Of a stretch of DNA of 64,000 nt, positions 46,331 through 55,632 are shown piece after piece. The position numbers and the translations under genes are program-made. Positions within the stretch are counted from its first letter, which is position 1; the number at the start of each line of letters is the position of its first letter. The stretch spans positions 1 through 64,000 of the forward strand of contig JADHUM010000008.1 in assembly GCA_016784545.1 (NCBI GenBank). The letters run 5' to 3'. This stretch comes from Candidatus Neomarinimicrobiota bacterium. Its GTDB lineage: Bacteria; Fidelibacterota; UBA8477; JABMPR01. The notes under the pieces were generated by a model that was given only the letters and a program-made list of their open reading frames with translations, did not search any database and was not told where the DNA came from.

Positions 46331-46454
46331 GTCATCGCGAGTCCGACAGTACGCGGCGATCTCGGTTCATTCTTAAAAGACTACCGTTGAGATTGCCCGC
46401 CTTCCGCAAGTAGCTAGCTACAGTGGACAGTCTTCGGTCATACCTCCCAATGAC
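46331..46454. repeat. Palindromic intergenic repeat, GTCATCGCGAG type
   Basis: Outer arms GTCATcG (46331-46337) and CAATGAC (46448-46454), and inner arms GGCGATCTC (46355-46363) and GAGATTGCC (46389-46397), are complementary with single mismatches. The layout is that of dispersed GTCATTGCGAG-type repeats or MITEs seen in many bacterial genomes, with no coding capacity. Confidence 0.65.
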
Positions 46455-46474
46455 ATCTATTCAATAACTCCAAC

Positions 46475-46502
46475 CAAGTTTCAAGTTTCAAGTTTCAAGT
46501 TT
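46475..46502. repeat. Heptamer tandem repeat CAAGTTT x4
   Basis: Four perfect copies ending 15 bases before the xerD start codon, so the array lies in the presumed leader of that gene. Confidence 0.95.
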
Positions 46503-46517
46503 GTCTTATATTCCTCC

Positions 46518-47426
46518 ATGGCCAGCTCTGAGAAATTCCTTCAAGATTTTCTGAACTATCTCCGGATTGAACGTAATCTGGCTAAAAACACTCAAGCAGC
46601 ATATATTGATGATCTCACAGATTTCTGGGAGTTTTTAACCTCCCGGAATATTAGTTCACCTGGGAAAGTGGATCATCAAATACTCACTGACTATGCCCGT
46701 GTCTTAAAGAAACGAGCCATGGCTGAAACCAGTGTGGCCCGTCATTTTTCATCTCTAAGAGCCTATTACAAATTTTTGGTTATGGAAGGACACCTCGCTG
46801 AAGATCCCACACAGTTCCTGGATTCACCAAAACTGCCAGCCAGTCTACCCAAAATTCTGAATCTTGAAGATATTGAACTTCTCCTGGAGACCATCGACAT
46901 TGATACCGCCCTGGGGTTAAGGGACAGAGCCATGTTTGAACTCATGTATGCAGCTGGAATGCGGGTCTCGGAAGTATGCGATATGACCATGGAGCAGATT
47001 CTCATCGATGATGACCTCATCCTTATTCGTGGAAAGGGGAATAAAGAAAGAATCGTGCCCCTGGGTGGTGAGGCCAAAAAATGGCTCATTGAGTACATAG
47101 AACATGGTCGACCCTCGTTGGAAAAGGGATACTTCAATGAAGGTATTCTCTTTTTGAACAACAAGGGTAAACAACTTCAGCGTAAGGGTATCTGGTTTAT
47201 TCTTAAAAAGCTGGCTGAAAAGGCAGATCTTCATAAACCAGTAAGTCCGCATACCTTCCGGCACTCCTTTGCCACCCATTTACTGGAAGGTGGAGCTGAT
47301 CTAAGAATTGTCCAGGAAATGCTGGGTCATGTGGACATCTCAACAACTCAAATATACACCCATCTTGACAGTACCTATCTCAAGGAAGTCCACAGCAGTT
47401 TCCATCCCAGAGCACGCCGTAAATAA
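46518..47426 (+). CDS. xerD: Tyrosine recombinase XerD/XerC family
   Basis: 302 residues, the usual length of chromosome-dimer-resolving recombinases. The SAM-like N-terminal domain (about 1-105) is followed by the catalytic domain with Arg149 (AAGMRVSE), Lys174, His245 and Arg248 (HTFRHSFATHLLEGGA), His271 (LGHVDISTTQIYTH) and nucleophile Tyr280. The C-terminal F-H-P-R-A-R resembles XerD more than XerC. There is no phage or integron gene beside it, so a housekeeping role is likely. No dif site was found by eye. Confidence 0.9.
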   Translation: MASSEKFLQDFLNYLRIERNLAKNTQAAYIDDLTDFWEFLTSRNISSPGKVDHQILTDYARVLKKRAMAETSVARHFSSLRAYYKFLVMEGHLAEDPTQFLDSPKLPASLPKILNLEDIELLLETIDIDTALGLRDRAMFELMYAAGMRVSEVCDMTMEQILIDDDLILIRGKGNKERIVPLGGEAKKWLIEYIEHGRPSLEKGYFNEGILFLNNKGKQLQRKGIWFILKKLAEKADLHKPVSPHTFRHSFATHLLEGGADLRIVQEMLGHVDISTTQIYTHLDSTYLKEVHSSFHPRARRK

Positions 47427-47515
47427 TCTGAATTACCTGCAAATATTCATTCTCCCACCCGTTTCGGAATCGCTAATCCATTGGTAGCTGCCAGATTCTC
47501 GATTAATTTGATTCT

Positions 47516-48748
47516 ATGATCTTGAAAAATACTTTCTACACAGATTGGGATTGTGAATCTATGGGAGAACGACACCTCCCCGAAAATGAATATCGTAATG
47601 CCTTTGAAATAGATCGCGACCGGGTGATTCATTCCACGGCCTTTCGTCGTCTCCAGGGGAAAACCCAGGTATATGTCACAGGACAATCTGACCAGTATAG
47701 AACCCGCTTAACCCATTCAATCGAAGTGGCTCAGATTGGTCGATCCGTTGTAAATTATCTCAATAGAAGTTCAGATGTGCTTGGTGCGGAGTATGAGATT
47801 GACTCGGCCCTGGTTGAAGCCGCCTGTCTGGCCCATGATCTGGGGAATCCACCCATCGGTCATAAGGGTGAGTCTCGTTTAAACGAGCTTATGGACCCCT
47901 GGGGTGGTTTTGAGGGCAATGCCCAATCACTACGTATCCTGACGGATATTGTAAGGGGTGACCAACGATCGTATGCCAATGCCGGTATGCAAGCAACCCG
48001 AGCCTGTTTGGATGGCATTATGAAGTACAAAATCGTGGGCAAGGAAAATACCACGCATGGTGCAAAATTCCTCTATCCTGATCAGCAGGATATCCTGTCC
48101 TGGGTCCATAATGACCCCCGCCTGGATGAGTTGGCTCAATCTGGGATCCAGGTTCGATCTATTGAATGCGCTATCATGGATCTATCCGATGATATAGCCT
48201 ATACGACATCAGATTTATTCGATGGTGTTAAGCAGAGTTTGTTGACACCTGAACAGGTTCAGGAATTTTGGAATAATCAGTATCTTAATGTAAACCCAAA
48301 AATCAGAGAAGATGTGGATCAGGTATTAAAAAATCAGTTCCCCATGTCGCGCTTCATAGCTGGTCTCATCGGTCGCTGGATATATTCCATATCCATTGAA
48401 ACTACAGAGAAATCCTTTATTGATATCCCTCGATATAAATACAGTCTAAAAATGGATGAAGAATCTCATTCTGAACTCATGGCATTGAGATCATTAAACT
48501 ATAATTTGATTTATAATTCAGAGTATGTGAAAGTTCCAGAATCAAAGGGTGTAGAGATACTGGAGGAACTATTTCTCTATTATCGGGATGTGATTTTTGA
48601 GGAGCGAGCTGCCCTGGAAACCTTGCCATTGCCAGCCGGTATATCAGATGATTTTGATGAAAATCAAAAAATGCGCATGATCTGTGATTTTGTTGCAGGA
48701 ATGACCGACAATCATGCCATTCGGCTCCATTCCTATCTCAAAGCTTAA
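47516..48748 (+). CDS. dgt: dGTPase-family deoxynucleoside triphosphohydrolase
   Basis: 410 residues. HD-domain enzyme that removes triphosphate from dNTPs. The HD metal site is His67 (RTRLTHSIEV), His107-Asp108 (AHDLGNPPIGH) and a later Asp in MDLSDDIAYT. The N-terminus FRRLQGKTQV is typical. Its last 11 bases overlap the end of coaE on the other strand. In family members it controls dNTP pools and sometimes limits phages. Confidence 0.92.
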   Translation: MILKNTFYTDWDCESMGERHLPENEYRNAFEIDRDRVIHSTAFRRLQGKTQVYVTGQSDQYRTRLTHSIEVAQIGRSVVNYLNRSSDVLGAEYEIDSALVEAACLAHDLGNPPIGHKGESRLNELMDPWGGFEGNAQSLRILTDIVRGDQRSYANAGMQATRACLDGIMKYKIVGKENTTHGAKFLYPDQQDILSWVHNDPRLDELAQSGIQVRSIECAIMDLSDDIAYTTSDLFDGVKQSLLTPEQVQEFWNNQYLNVNPKIREDVDQVLKNQFPMSRFIAGLIGRWIYSISIETTEKSFIDIPRYKYSLKMDEESHSELMALRSLNYNLIYNSEYVKVPESKGVEILEELFLYYRDVIFEERAALETLPLPAGISDDFDENQKMRMICDFVAGMTDNHAIRLHSYLKA

Positions 48749-49331
48749 GCTCCCGGTAAAAAATATCCACTTTAGCTAATAGTTCAATCAAGGTACCATC
48801 ATTATCGATGACATAGTCGGCTCTGCGGATTTTCTCCTCTATGGGCATTTGGAGGGCATCGCGTCGCTCAAAATCAACTTTGGATATGCTACTACGACGC
48901 TCCACGCGGCCTTCTCTGAACATGCGGTCTGCAACGATAACTAAAACTCCGTCAGTTATGCTATCAGCATGGGCTTCAAAGAGTAGCGGAGCATCTACCA
49001 CAAATAAAAGTTTTCCCTGAGATCGAGCGATCTCAATCCGGTCCAGGGTAATTCTGCGCACTTCGGGGTGGATGAGATGGTTCAGGAAGAGTTGGTCATC
49101 CCTGGTGCTAAAAGCTCTCTCAGCTAAAATATGTTTTTGAAGCACACCAGCTTCATTGAGGATATCAGTACCGAATCTCTGAACCAGACTGGCTAGTATC
49201 TCGGGATCGTTTTGTAGGATTTCTTTGGCCAGGGGATCAGAGTGGGAAACGACGGCACCGTGATGAGCAAGACGATCGCTGACCGTGCTTTTTCCCGAAC
49301 CGATATTACCGGTAATCCCGAGGACGTACAT
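48738..49331 (-). CDS. coaE: Dephospho-CoA kinase
   Basis: 197 residues. Last step of coenzyme A synthesis: it phosphorylates the 3'-OH of dephospho-CoA. P-loop GNIGSGKST at 8-16, then H-S-D-P-L-A-K-E-I and V-D-A-P-L-L-F-E of the CoA-binding and lid parts. It begins 2 bases after adk, so adk and coaE form an operon; both are small-molecule kinases. Confidence 0.94.
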   Translation of the reverse strand: MYVLGITGNIGSGKSTVSDRLAHHGAVVSHSDPLAKEILQNDPEILASLVQRFGTDILNEAGVLQKHILAERAFSTRDDQLFLNHLIHPEVRRITLDRIEIARSQGKLLFVVDAPLLFEAHADSITDGVLVIVADRMFREGRVERRSSISKVDFERRDALQMPIEEKIRRADYVIDNDGTLIELLAKVDIFYRELKL

Positions 49332-49333
49332 AT

Positions 49334-49975
49334 TTACTTCAACACAGCAAGGATACGTTGATAAATATCCTGCATATCTCCTGTACCATCGATATGTCTC
49401 ACAACTCCTTGAGGTTGGTAGTGATCAATCAGTGGCTTGGTCTGCTTTTTATAGACTTCAAGACGGTTTACGACGGTCTCCTCTGTATCATCTGAACGAT
49501 GAATCAAAGGACTCCCATCATGATCACAAATCCCCTTTACTGCAGGTGGATTAAACACCATATTGTAAATGTGACCACACTTGGAGCAACTCCTTCTGGC
49601 AGTAAGTCGACGCACCAATTCTGAATCAGGAACTTCCAGAACAAGTACATGGTCCAGAGCGAGTCCTCTGTCAATTAGAAGCTGATCCAGACCTTCAGCC
49701 TGGGGACAGGTTCTGGGAAAACCATCCAGTATATATCCTGAATTGAGCTCAGGTTTTTGAAATTCTTCTGCTACCATACCTAGGATCACTTCATCTGGCA
49801 CCAGATTGCCACCATCCATATACTTTTGTGCTGCCTGGCCTAATTTTGTATCCTGACGACGATGTTCCCGCAATAAATCGCCAGTTGAGAGCTGTATGAT
49901 GTGGAAATCTTTTACAATGAGTTTGGCCTGAGTTCCCTTACCAGCTCCGGGAGGTCCTACAATGATGATTCGCAT
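49334..49975 (-). CDS. adk: Adenylate kinase, zinc-lid form
   Basis: 213 residues. Interconverts AMP, ADP and ATP. P-loop GPPGAGKGT at 7-15, STGDLLRE, DGFPRT and the LID domain. The lid holds CSKCGH and later C-D-H-D, i.e. three Cys and one Asp, the zinc-binding form known from Gram-positives and several FCB members. First gene of the adk-coaE pair. Confidence 0.96.
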   Translation of the reverse strand: MRIIIVGPPGAGKGTQAKLIVKDFHIIQLSTGDLLREHRRQDTKLGQAAQKYMDGGNLVPDEVILGMVAEEFQKPELNSGYILDGFPRTCPQAEGLDQLLIDRGLALDHVLVLEVPDSELVRRLTARRSCSKCGHIYNMVFNPPAVKGICDHDGSPLIHRSDDTEETVVNRLEVYKKQTKPLIDHYQPQGVVRHIDGTGDMQDIYQRILAVLK

Positions 49976-50045
49976 GTTAGTGTTTTCTCCAGTTTATATA
50001 TACGCTAACAAATTTTGTGCCTGAATTGTCCAGAGCCCGCGTTCC

Positions 50046-51263
50046 TTAGATCATTATTCCAGCTATAGTTGCCGTTAACCAGGAAGCCAGTGCGCCACCG
50101 ATCATTGCTTTAAAGGCAACCTTGGACAGATCACCACGTCGTTCAGGAGCCAGGGCGCCAATTCCACCAATCTGGATACCGATTGAGGAAAAATTAGCAA
50201 ATCCACAGAGGGCATAGGAACTAATGATCATAGATTTTTCATCTATCTGTCCCATGACATCCTGCAAATGGCTATAAGCGATGAGTTCCGTGAGAACAAT
50301 CTTTTCACCCATGAGTTGTCCAACCAGAGTTACATCTGCCAAGGGGACACCCATGAGGAATGCCAGGGGGGAAAATACCCAGCCCAGTATCTGTTGAATA
50401 CTGAGGCCGACCATGCCAAGCGCAAAATTTGCAGCTGCTACCAGGGCCACAATGGCTATGAGCATAGCACCTACATTGGCAGCCAGTCGCATGCCATCTG
50501 AGGTACCATTGGCAATGGATTCCATGACATTACCATCAGCTTTTGGGATATCCACCATTTTATCACCTGCTGTTGGGGATTCCTCAACCTCAGGATAAAT
50601 GATTTTAGCCAGAACCAAAGCTGCTGGAGCACTCATAACTGAGGCAGCCATAAGGTGTCCGGCAATATTTGGGATATCTGTGAGCCATTTGGCATAGATC
50701 GCCAAGACTCCACCAGCCATGGTGGCAAAGCCACCAGTCATGACAGCCATATATTCACTTTTGGTCATGGTTTTTATAAATGGGCGAATCAAGAGCGGGG
50801 CTTCGGTTTGACCTACAAAAATATTACCAGAGGCAGAGAGCGTTTCAGAACCACTGGTCCCCATAGTTTTCTGCATAGCCCGAGCAATGTATTTCACGAC
50901 CAATTGCATGATCCCGAAGTGATACAGGATGGCCATGAAAGCCGAGAAGAAAATAATGGTGGGGAGAATCTGGAACGCAAAAAAGAATCCCAAACTGTTC
51001 TCTTGGCCAGGACTGATAGCCAGAGCCCCAAAGAGGAACTCCGCCCCTGCATCTGAAAACGATAGTAGTTTATTGATGCCCCTATCCAGAAACATGAAGA
51101 CTGGTTTGCCTATAGGTGTTGCCAGAATGAAGATGGCAAAAGCGATCTGGAGACCCAGGCCCCAGTAAACTACACGATAATTGATGGCCTTGCGATTGTT
51201 TGACATGAGGAAGGCGATACCCAGAATGGCTGCAATGCCCAGAAATCCTATAAGTCTATGCAT
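50046..51263 (-). CDS. Concentrative nucleoside transporter (CNT/NupC family)
   Basis: 405 residues, multi-pass inner-membrane protein. It imports nucleosides with Na+ or H+. Conserved segments: GQTEAPLLIRPF in the transport core, MTGGFATMAGGVLAIY, SAPAALVLAKI, and SYALCGFANFSSIGIQIGGIGALAPERR near the end. The T-E-A-P motif is typical of CNTs. It comes directly after thymidine kinase and cytidine deaminase genes, so a pyrimidine nucleoside substrate is likely. Confidence 0.93.
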   Translation of the reverse strand: MHRLIGFLGIAAILGIAFLMSNNRKAINYRVVYWGLGLQIAFAIFILATPIGKPVFMFLDRGINKLLSFSDAGAEFLFGALAISPGQENSLGFFFAFQILPTIIFFSAFMAILYHFGIMQLVVKYIARAMQKTMGTSGSETLSASGNIFVGQTEAPLLIRPFIKTMTKSEYMAVMTGGFATMAGGVLAIYAKWLTDIPNIAGHLMAASVMSAPAALVLAKIIYPEVEESPTAGDKMVDIPKADGNVMESIANGTSDGMRLAANVGAMLIAIVALVAAANFALGMVGLSIQQILGWVFSPLAFLMGVPLADVTLVGQLMGEKIVLTELIAYSHLQDVMGQIDEKSMIISSYALCGFANFSSIGIQIGGIGALAPERRGDLSKVAFKAMIGGALASWLTATIAGIMI

Positions 51264-51266
51264 GGT

Positions 51267-51830
51267 CTATTCCTTTGGTTCTTCATAACAGTTTCGACAT
51301 CTTGCTTCATAAGCCTCGGTTTCACCAACCAGAATTTGATCGCCAGTATTGCTCAAGCGCTGGGTGAATCCTGCAGGGTTGCCACAGATGACACAGATAG
51401 CCAGATTCTTAGTCACATACTCGGCATCAATAATAAGTTCGGGCATGGGTCCAAAGGATTTGGCCCTATAATCCTTTTCAAGACCGGCAACAATTACACG
51501 TTTTTTTTGTTTGGCCAGAATTCGGCAGACCTCGACAATTTCATCATCGAAAAATTGAGCCTCATCAATACCCACAACTTGAACATGTTTAGCTAGCGGT
51601 AATATTTCTTTAGCAGACTTTACCCTGGTTGATTCCAGCTGTTGCTGGCTATGAGAAACAATATGATCCTCGCTAAATCGATTATCAATATCTGGCTTAA
51701 ATATAGCCACATGTTGGCGTGCAATCTGTGCTCGTCTGAGTCTTCTGATGAGCTCTTCTGTTTTGCCGCTGAACATGGATCCAGTAATGACTTCAATCCA
51801 ACCGCTGTGATGGGGCGTCAAATGCTCCAT
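51267..51830 (-). CDS. tdk: Thymidine kinase, type II
   Basis: 187 residues. Phosphorylates thymidine for salvage. P-loop GSMFSGKT at 17-24, the D-E-A-Q-F-F segment, lasso domain and zinc ligands CVIC plus CRNC, the usual four-Cys pattern. It precedes the CNT gene by 3 bases and follows cdd by 31 bases, forming a nucleoside salvage operon. Confidence 0.95.
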   Translation of the reverse strand: MEHLTPHHSGWIEVITGSMFSGKTEELIRRLRRAQIARQHVAIFKPDIDNRFSEDHIVSHSQQQLESTRVKSAKEILPLAKHVQVVGIDEAQFFDDEIVEVCRILAKQKKRVIVAGLEKDYRAKSFGPMPELIIDAEYVTKNLAICVICGNPAGFTQRLSNTGDQILVGETEAYEARCRNCYEEPKE

Positions 51831-51861
51831 ATCCTATAATCTCCTGAATAATTTGTTTGAA

Positions 51862-52251
51862 TCAGGTTAAACCCAGATCCTTTTGACCAAAAGCCCGGGG
51901 TAATAATTCGGAAGAAGTTGTTTCCGTACAAGTTCCCGATTCATCGACCAATGTGATGGGTATATCCCCACACAATTCCCAGATAACCTGGCGACAGGCA
52001 CCGCAGGGGCTGACCCCATTTTCAGTAGCTACTACCAGATGTATGAAATCCTTTTCACCAGCTGCGATAGCGGAAAACAACGCAGTACGCTCAGCGCAAA
52101 TGGTCAGGCTGTAGCTGGCATTTTCTATATTGCATCCTGGATATATTTTCCCGCTCGATGATTCCAGAGCTGCCCCGACATGAAAATTCGAATATGTCGC
52201 ATAGGCTCTTTTTCGAGCGGTCTGTGCGACTTGAATAAGTTTACTGTGCAT
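51862..52251 (-). CDS. cdd: Cytidine deaminase
   Basis: 129 residues, the homotetrameric short form. Converts cytidine and deoxycytidine to uridine and deoxyuridine. Zinc ligand Cys52 with catalytic Glu54 (CAERTA), and Cys83/Cys86 (PCGAC). ATG 52251 shares its A with the TAA stop of the rhomboid gene, giving coupling; the open frame upstream belongs to the rhomboid region and is not used. Confidence 0.95.
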   Translation of the reverse strand: MHSKLIQVAQTARKRAYATYSNFHVGAALESSSGKIYPGCNIENASYSLTICAERTALFSAIAAGEKDFIHLVVATENGVSPCGACRQVIWELCGDIPITLVDESGTCTETTSSELLPRAFGQKDLGLT

Positions 52252-52889
52252 TATGAGTTCCTGCCTAGTCGATACTTGTGGTATATACTGTAAGTTACCA
52301 GCCCAATGACAAATCCACCGATGTGTGCAATATAAGCGGTTGTACCCTGAGGTGTCAGTATTTGAATTAAAAATTGTGTGGCAATCCAAATACCGATAAA
52401 CCAGGCTGCACGAATTTTAAGAAATAGAATAAATAGAGTCCAGGTCAGAATCTTCGCCCTTGGGAAACGGAGGGCATAGCTGGCCAGAACACCAGAAATA
52501 GAACCAGACGCACCGATGAGTAAACCGGGACCATTTGCACCAAAATAGGGATCGAAATAAACTTCAAACATGGCAGCACCAGCCCCACAACTTAGATAGA
52601 AGATGAGGAAGAATTTGCGACCCAGGGACCCCTCCATATTGTCACCAAAGATATAAAGGAAGAGCATATTGAAGATCAGGTGGCTCCAACTCCCATGGAG
52701 AAACTGGTGGGTAAAGAGACTGGGGACGGCTTGAATCGGATGAGCCAGAAACAATTGCTTGGAGAAAACCAACCCTTCAAAGCTGAAGACATAGCTGAGG
52801 AGATACATCGCCACATTAGAAATGATTAGACCATAGGTGATGTAGGGTCTCCGTAAGGCAGGATTTGTATCTGAAATGGGAATAAACAT
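52251..52889 (-). CDS. Rhomboid-family intramembrane serine protease
   Basis: 212 residues with six hydrophobic helices. The catalytic Ser128 is in GASGS and the partner His189 in AHIGGF; Asn74 and the HGSWSHLIFNM segment on helix 2 complete the family pattern. It cleaves transmembrane substrates in the inner membrane; the substrate is unknown. It lies between the M23 peptidase (1 base apart) and cdd (overlapping). Confidence 0.9.
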   Translation of the reverse strand: MFIPISDTNPALRRPYITYGLIISNVAMYLLSYVFSFEGLVFSKQLFLAHPIQAVPSLFTHQFLHGSWSHLIFNMLFLYIFGDNMEGSLGRKFFLIFYLSCGAGAAMFEVYFDPYFGANGPGLLIGASGSISGVLASYALRFPRAKILTWTLFILFLKIRAAWFIGIWIATQFLIQILTPQGTTAYIAHIGGFVIGLVTYSIYHKYRLGRNS

Positions 52890-52890
52890 A

Positions 52891-55029
52891 TCAGGAGGTC
52901 ACAGTGAAGGTATGTTTAAACTCCCTTACATTCCCAGATTTATCCCCAATGGAAAACTCGAAGATATGTTGACCAGATCCTAATCTGGTGGGGATGTGGA
53001 AGGAAAGCTCGTCTCTGAGGGGATTATAATCTGGAAAAAAGAGTGAACCATCCAATGTTGCCCGTATCCCAGACCTTGGATAAGCAATCACGCCAGTGTC
53101 ATCCTTTATCTTGAAAACAAGGCGTTCTCCACGACGAACTTGTGTAAAGGATTTGATAGGAATTATTGTTGGGGGAGTATCATCCCTCAAAAGAAAGAAT
53201 GAGCCACTTTCCCTGACCTCAATTTCAAACTGTTCAGATGAATCTGGGGAAATTTTACGTTCCCAGGCTTTCTTTTTCCCCGGTGAGAAGATGGCCAGTG
53301 TAGAGTCCTGACGATACTGGGAGAAGGAAAGTCTCCCAGAGAATTGGCTCTCCTGTGTTTCAATGAAGTTCACATTAAGTCCAACAACAGATTGATTATT
53401 GTATTCAGCCACCGCCGTATCTATCTGCAGATATAACTCGGAAGTACCTGTATTCTGAACTGCCAATTCTGCACCAATCATTTCCGATGCAAAAGTCTGA
53501 CGCATACTGCCTGGAAGTAATTCCATGGGGCTCAGGGGCAAGGAAAACACCTGGAGTGATCCAGATAGAAATTCAATGCTATCTGCCAGTACCGCCAAGT
53601 CCAGAGAGATGATATCTGACTCAACGCTTGTTGGAGTCGTCTGGATTAATTCTCCCAAAATTTGTTTGTTGTTTCCAGCCAGAGAATAGGCCAAAGGGAA
53701 AACATACGGATCACTACTTTCGATGAGAAGAACCATCCCTTGACCCTTGTTCCTCCAGCTATGCGTCAGATCTGGGATTAGCTGATTTGCAGGAGGGATA
53801 ATCCATTTAATTTTTCCGCCGGCTGATCCCAGGGCTCTGACCCCGGAGCTAACATCTTTTTCCCCCAACACCCAGGTTGTGGAGTTCAATCGATAGAGGG
53901 TCTCGGTAATGGGGATGTAGGAATTATCGCCTGTATAGAATTGAATATTCTCATAGCCATTGTCTGAAAATTTGCGGGTAATGATGTATGTATCACCCCC
54001 ACCTTTTACAGCCCAACTGGCAGGCGCTGTTTCATGGAAGATGAAACTCTCAGTCACTTGATTGCCACTATGATCTGTCACCACAACTTGCAGGTGGGAT
54101 AGACCTGCAGGAGAAATTATACCAGTTTTTGATTCACTGGCAAAGGGCGCTGGTTCCTGCAAATTGTTGTTGAACATGGACATGAATCGCCAACCTCGTT
54201 TACCCTTTATTCCAGGATACACCTGATCAACCTCATCAGTGAGTGACAGGGCGGTATGATCAAATTCTCTGGTAAAAACCAGGGAGTCGTTGACCAGTAC
54301 CCTGGCGCTATAAATATTATATTTATTGTAGGTGCCATTGGCACGATCATGGGTGTTTATGGCAACTTGAAAAGGACCTGTGGTTGATACAGTTTTAATC
54401 TCGGTCTGCATGTCCAAAATAACAGGGAAACGGCTGCCATTTACCTGACTGTCCAAGCCAAGGGGAAGGAGCAGGATTTCATCCAGGATTGGCGCTTTTG
54501 TATCCTTGATACCTGGATAAAATAGTTGGGGGTTGTGGACCTGCCGTAGGGTATCCCTTATTTCAAAGTGCAAATGAGGATGTTCTGTCCCAGAGGTACC
54601 GCTATAGCCGATGACCTCACCAGCTTTTACGGGAAACTCATGTGGGGCAAATTCCAGGCGCATTGAATACCTTTTGCGCTGTGATTGCTCAGAGCGCACC
54701 AGGGCTTCAATGACGGGAGTAAATTGCTCGAGATGGCCGTAGACGGCAACATTCCCATCATTCAGTCTCAGCCATATCCCTCTGCCGTAGCCATTGTAGC
54801 CAATTGCGATGCGCTCTATATACCCATCAGCGATGGCGAGGCAGGGGACTTCCATTTCTCCCCAGGTTTTTATATCTACTCCAGCATGCAGATGACCTGA
54901 CCGGTATTCGGAGAAAGTAGCTGATAGACTCTGGGAAGCCCTGATTGGCCAGCGGTAACTCTGACCCGAAAGGAGAGAGCTCACTAAGAGAGTGGAAAGG
55001 ACGATTCGGAACATGGTGCATAAATTCAT
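52891..55029 (-). CDS. M23-family peptidase with long beta-rich C-terminal region
   Basis: 712 residues with a signal peptide (cut near SGQ). The LytM-type zinc site is near the N-terminus: HLHAGVD with His48 and Asp52, and HPHLHFE with His152 and His154. All expected ligands are present, so it may be an active cell-wall endopeptidase. The remaining roughly 530 residues are beta-sandwich-like, unusually long for a simple M23 protein, and have no family I can name. AGGAG lies 4-5 bases before ATG 55029. Confidence 0.82.
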   Translation of the reverse strand: MNLCTMFRIVLSTLLVSSLLSGQSYRWPIRASQSLSATFSEYRSGHLHAGVDIKTWGEMEVPCLAIADGYIERIAIGYNGYGRGIWLRLNDGNVAVYGHLEQFTPVIEALVRSEQSQRKRYSMRLEFAPHEFPVKAGEVIGYSGTSGTEHPHLHFEIRDTLRQVHNPQLFYPGIKDTKAPILDEILLLPLGLDSQVNGSRFPVILDMQTEIKTVSTTGPFQVAINTHDRANGTYNKYNIYSARVLVNDSLVFTREFDHTALSLTDEVDQVYPGIKGKRGWRFMSMFNNNLQEPAPFASESKTGIISPAGLSHLQVVVTDHSGNQVTESFIFHETAPASWAVKGGGDTYIITRKFSDNGYENIQFYTGDNSYIPITETLYRLNSTTWVLGEKDVSSGVRALGSAGGKIKWIIPPANQLIPDLTHSWRNKGQGMVLLIESSDPYVFPLAYSLAGNNKQILGELIQTTPTSVESDIISLDLAVLADSIEFLSGSLQVFSLPLSPMELLPGSMRQTFASEMIGAELAVQNTGTSELYLQIDTAVAEYNNQSVVGLNVNFIETQESQFSGRLSFSQYRQDSTLAIFSPGKKKAWERKISPDSSEQFEIEVRESGSFFLLRDDTPPTIIPIKSFTQVRRGERLVFKIKDDTGVIAYPRSGIRATLDGSLFFPDYNPLRDELSFHIPTRLGSGQHIFEFSIGDKSGNVREFKHTFTVTS

Positions 55030-55125
55030 TTTTCTCCTAGACGATGCAATGATTTTAAAGCGTGTAGTGGAATTAATAAATAGGTCATTGATTCTGAAGG
55101 AGATTTCAGTTAAATCAATGATATT

Positions 55126-55614
55126 ATGAGACTACTTAAATCAAAACAGGCACCAGCTGAAATTCCTTATAGTTTTCAGGATAGATTCCAGAATATTCAG
55201 CGAATTGCCATTATTTATCCCCACAAAGAAACCTGGCTCAGAATCGCCCGTTATGCTCTCCAGCGCATGTACAATTTACCTGAGAAATTCAACTACATGT
55301 TATTGGTCCCAAATGCCTCCAAGGAGCAATCCCTGAACATTCAACATCAATATTTCAATATGAATTATGATCCACGAGTTGATGATCGAATTGGCATCCA
55401 AAATAGTATTGTAGCTTTTAACCCAGATATACTTCTTCAACTGGAACCACAACCTGGCGTCCGGCTAATTAAAATGATCAAGCAGTTGAATATTTCCCTG
55501 AAAATTGGGTTTGGGGATGAGAAGTCAGACTTAAATGTTATCTACTCTCAGAGTGAGAGTGGCTTCTACGAAAAAAATATTTTAAATCTAATTGCTCTAT
55601 TAGAGATGAAGTAG
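55126..55614 (+). CDS. Hypothetical protein, possibly DUF6913-like
   Basis: 162 residues, basic, no signal or membrane helix. The alternating pattern RIAIIYPHKETW, YMLLVPNA, PDILLQLEPQPG and LKIGFGDEKSDLN looks like one Rossmann-like half of a glycosyltransferase-B fold, and the layout resembles the small DUF6913 proteins of Bacteroidota. I am not sure of this match. It is a single gene between the divergent M23 gene and the convergent DksA-like gene. Confidence 0.55.
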   Translation: MRLLKSKQAPAEIPYSFQDRFQNIQRIAIIYPHKETWLRIARYALQRMYNLPEKFNYMLLVPNASKEQSLNIQHQYFNMNYDPRVDDRIGIQNSIVAFNPDILLQLEPQPGVRLIKMIKQLNISLKIGFGDEKSDLNVIYSQSESGFYEKNILNLIALLEMK

Positions 55615-55632
55615 AGGGGTGATTTAGCGCAC

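Noticed and set aside
47516-48748. dgt as a phage-defence gene
   Set aside because: The family includes antiviral dNTPases, but the neighbours are housekeeping genes and no other defence genes are visible.
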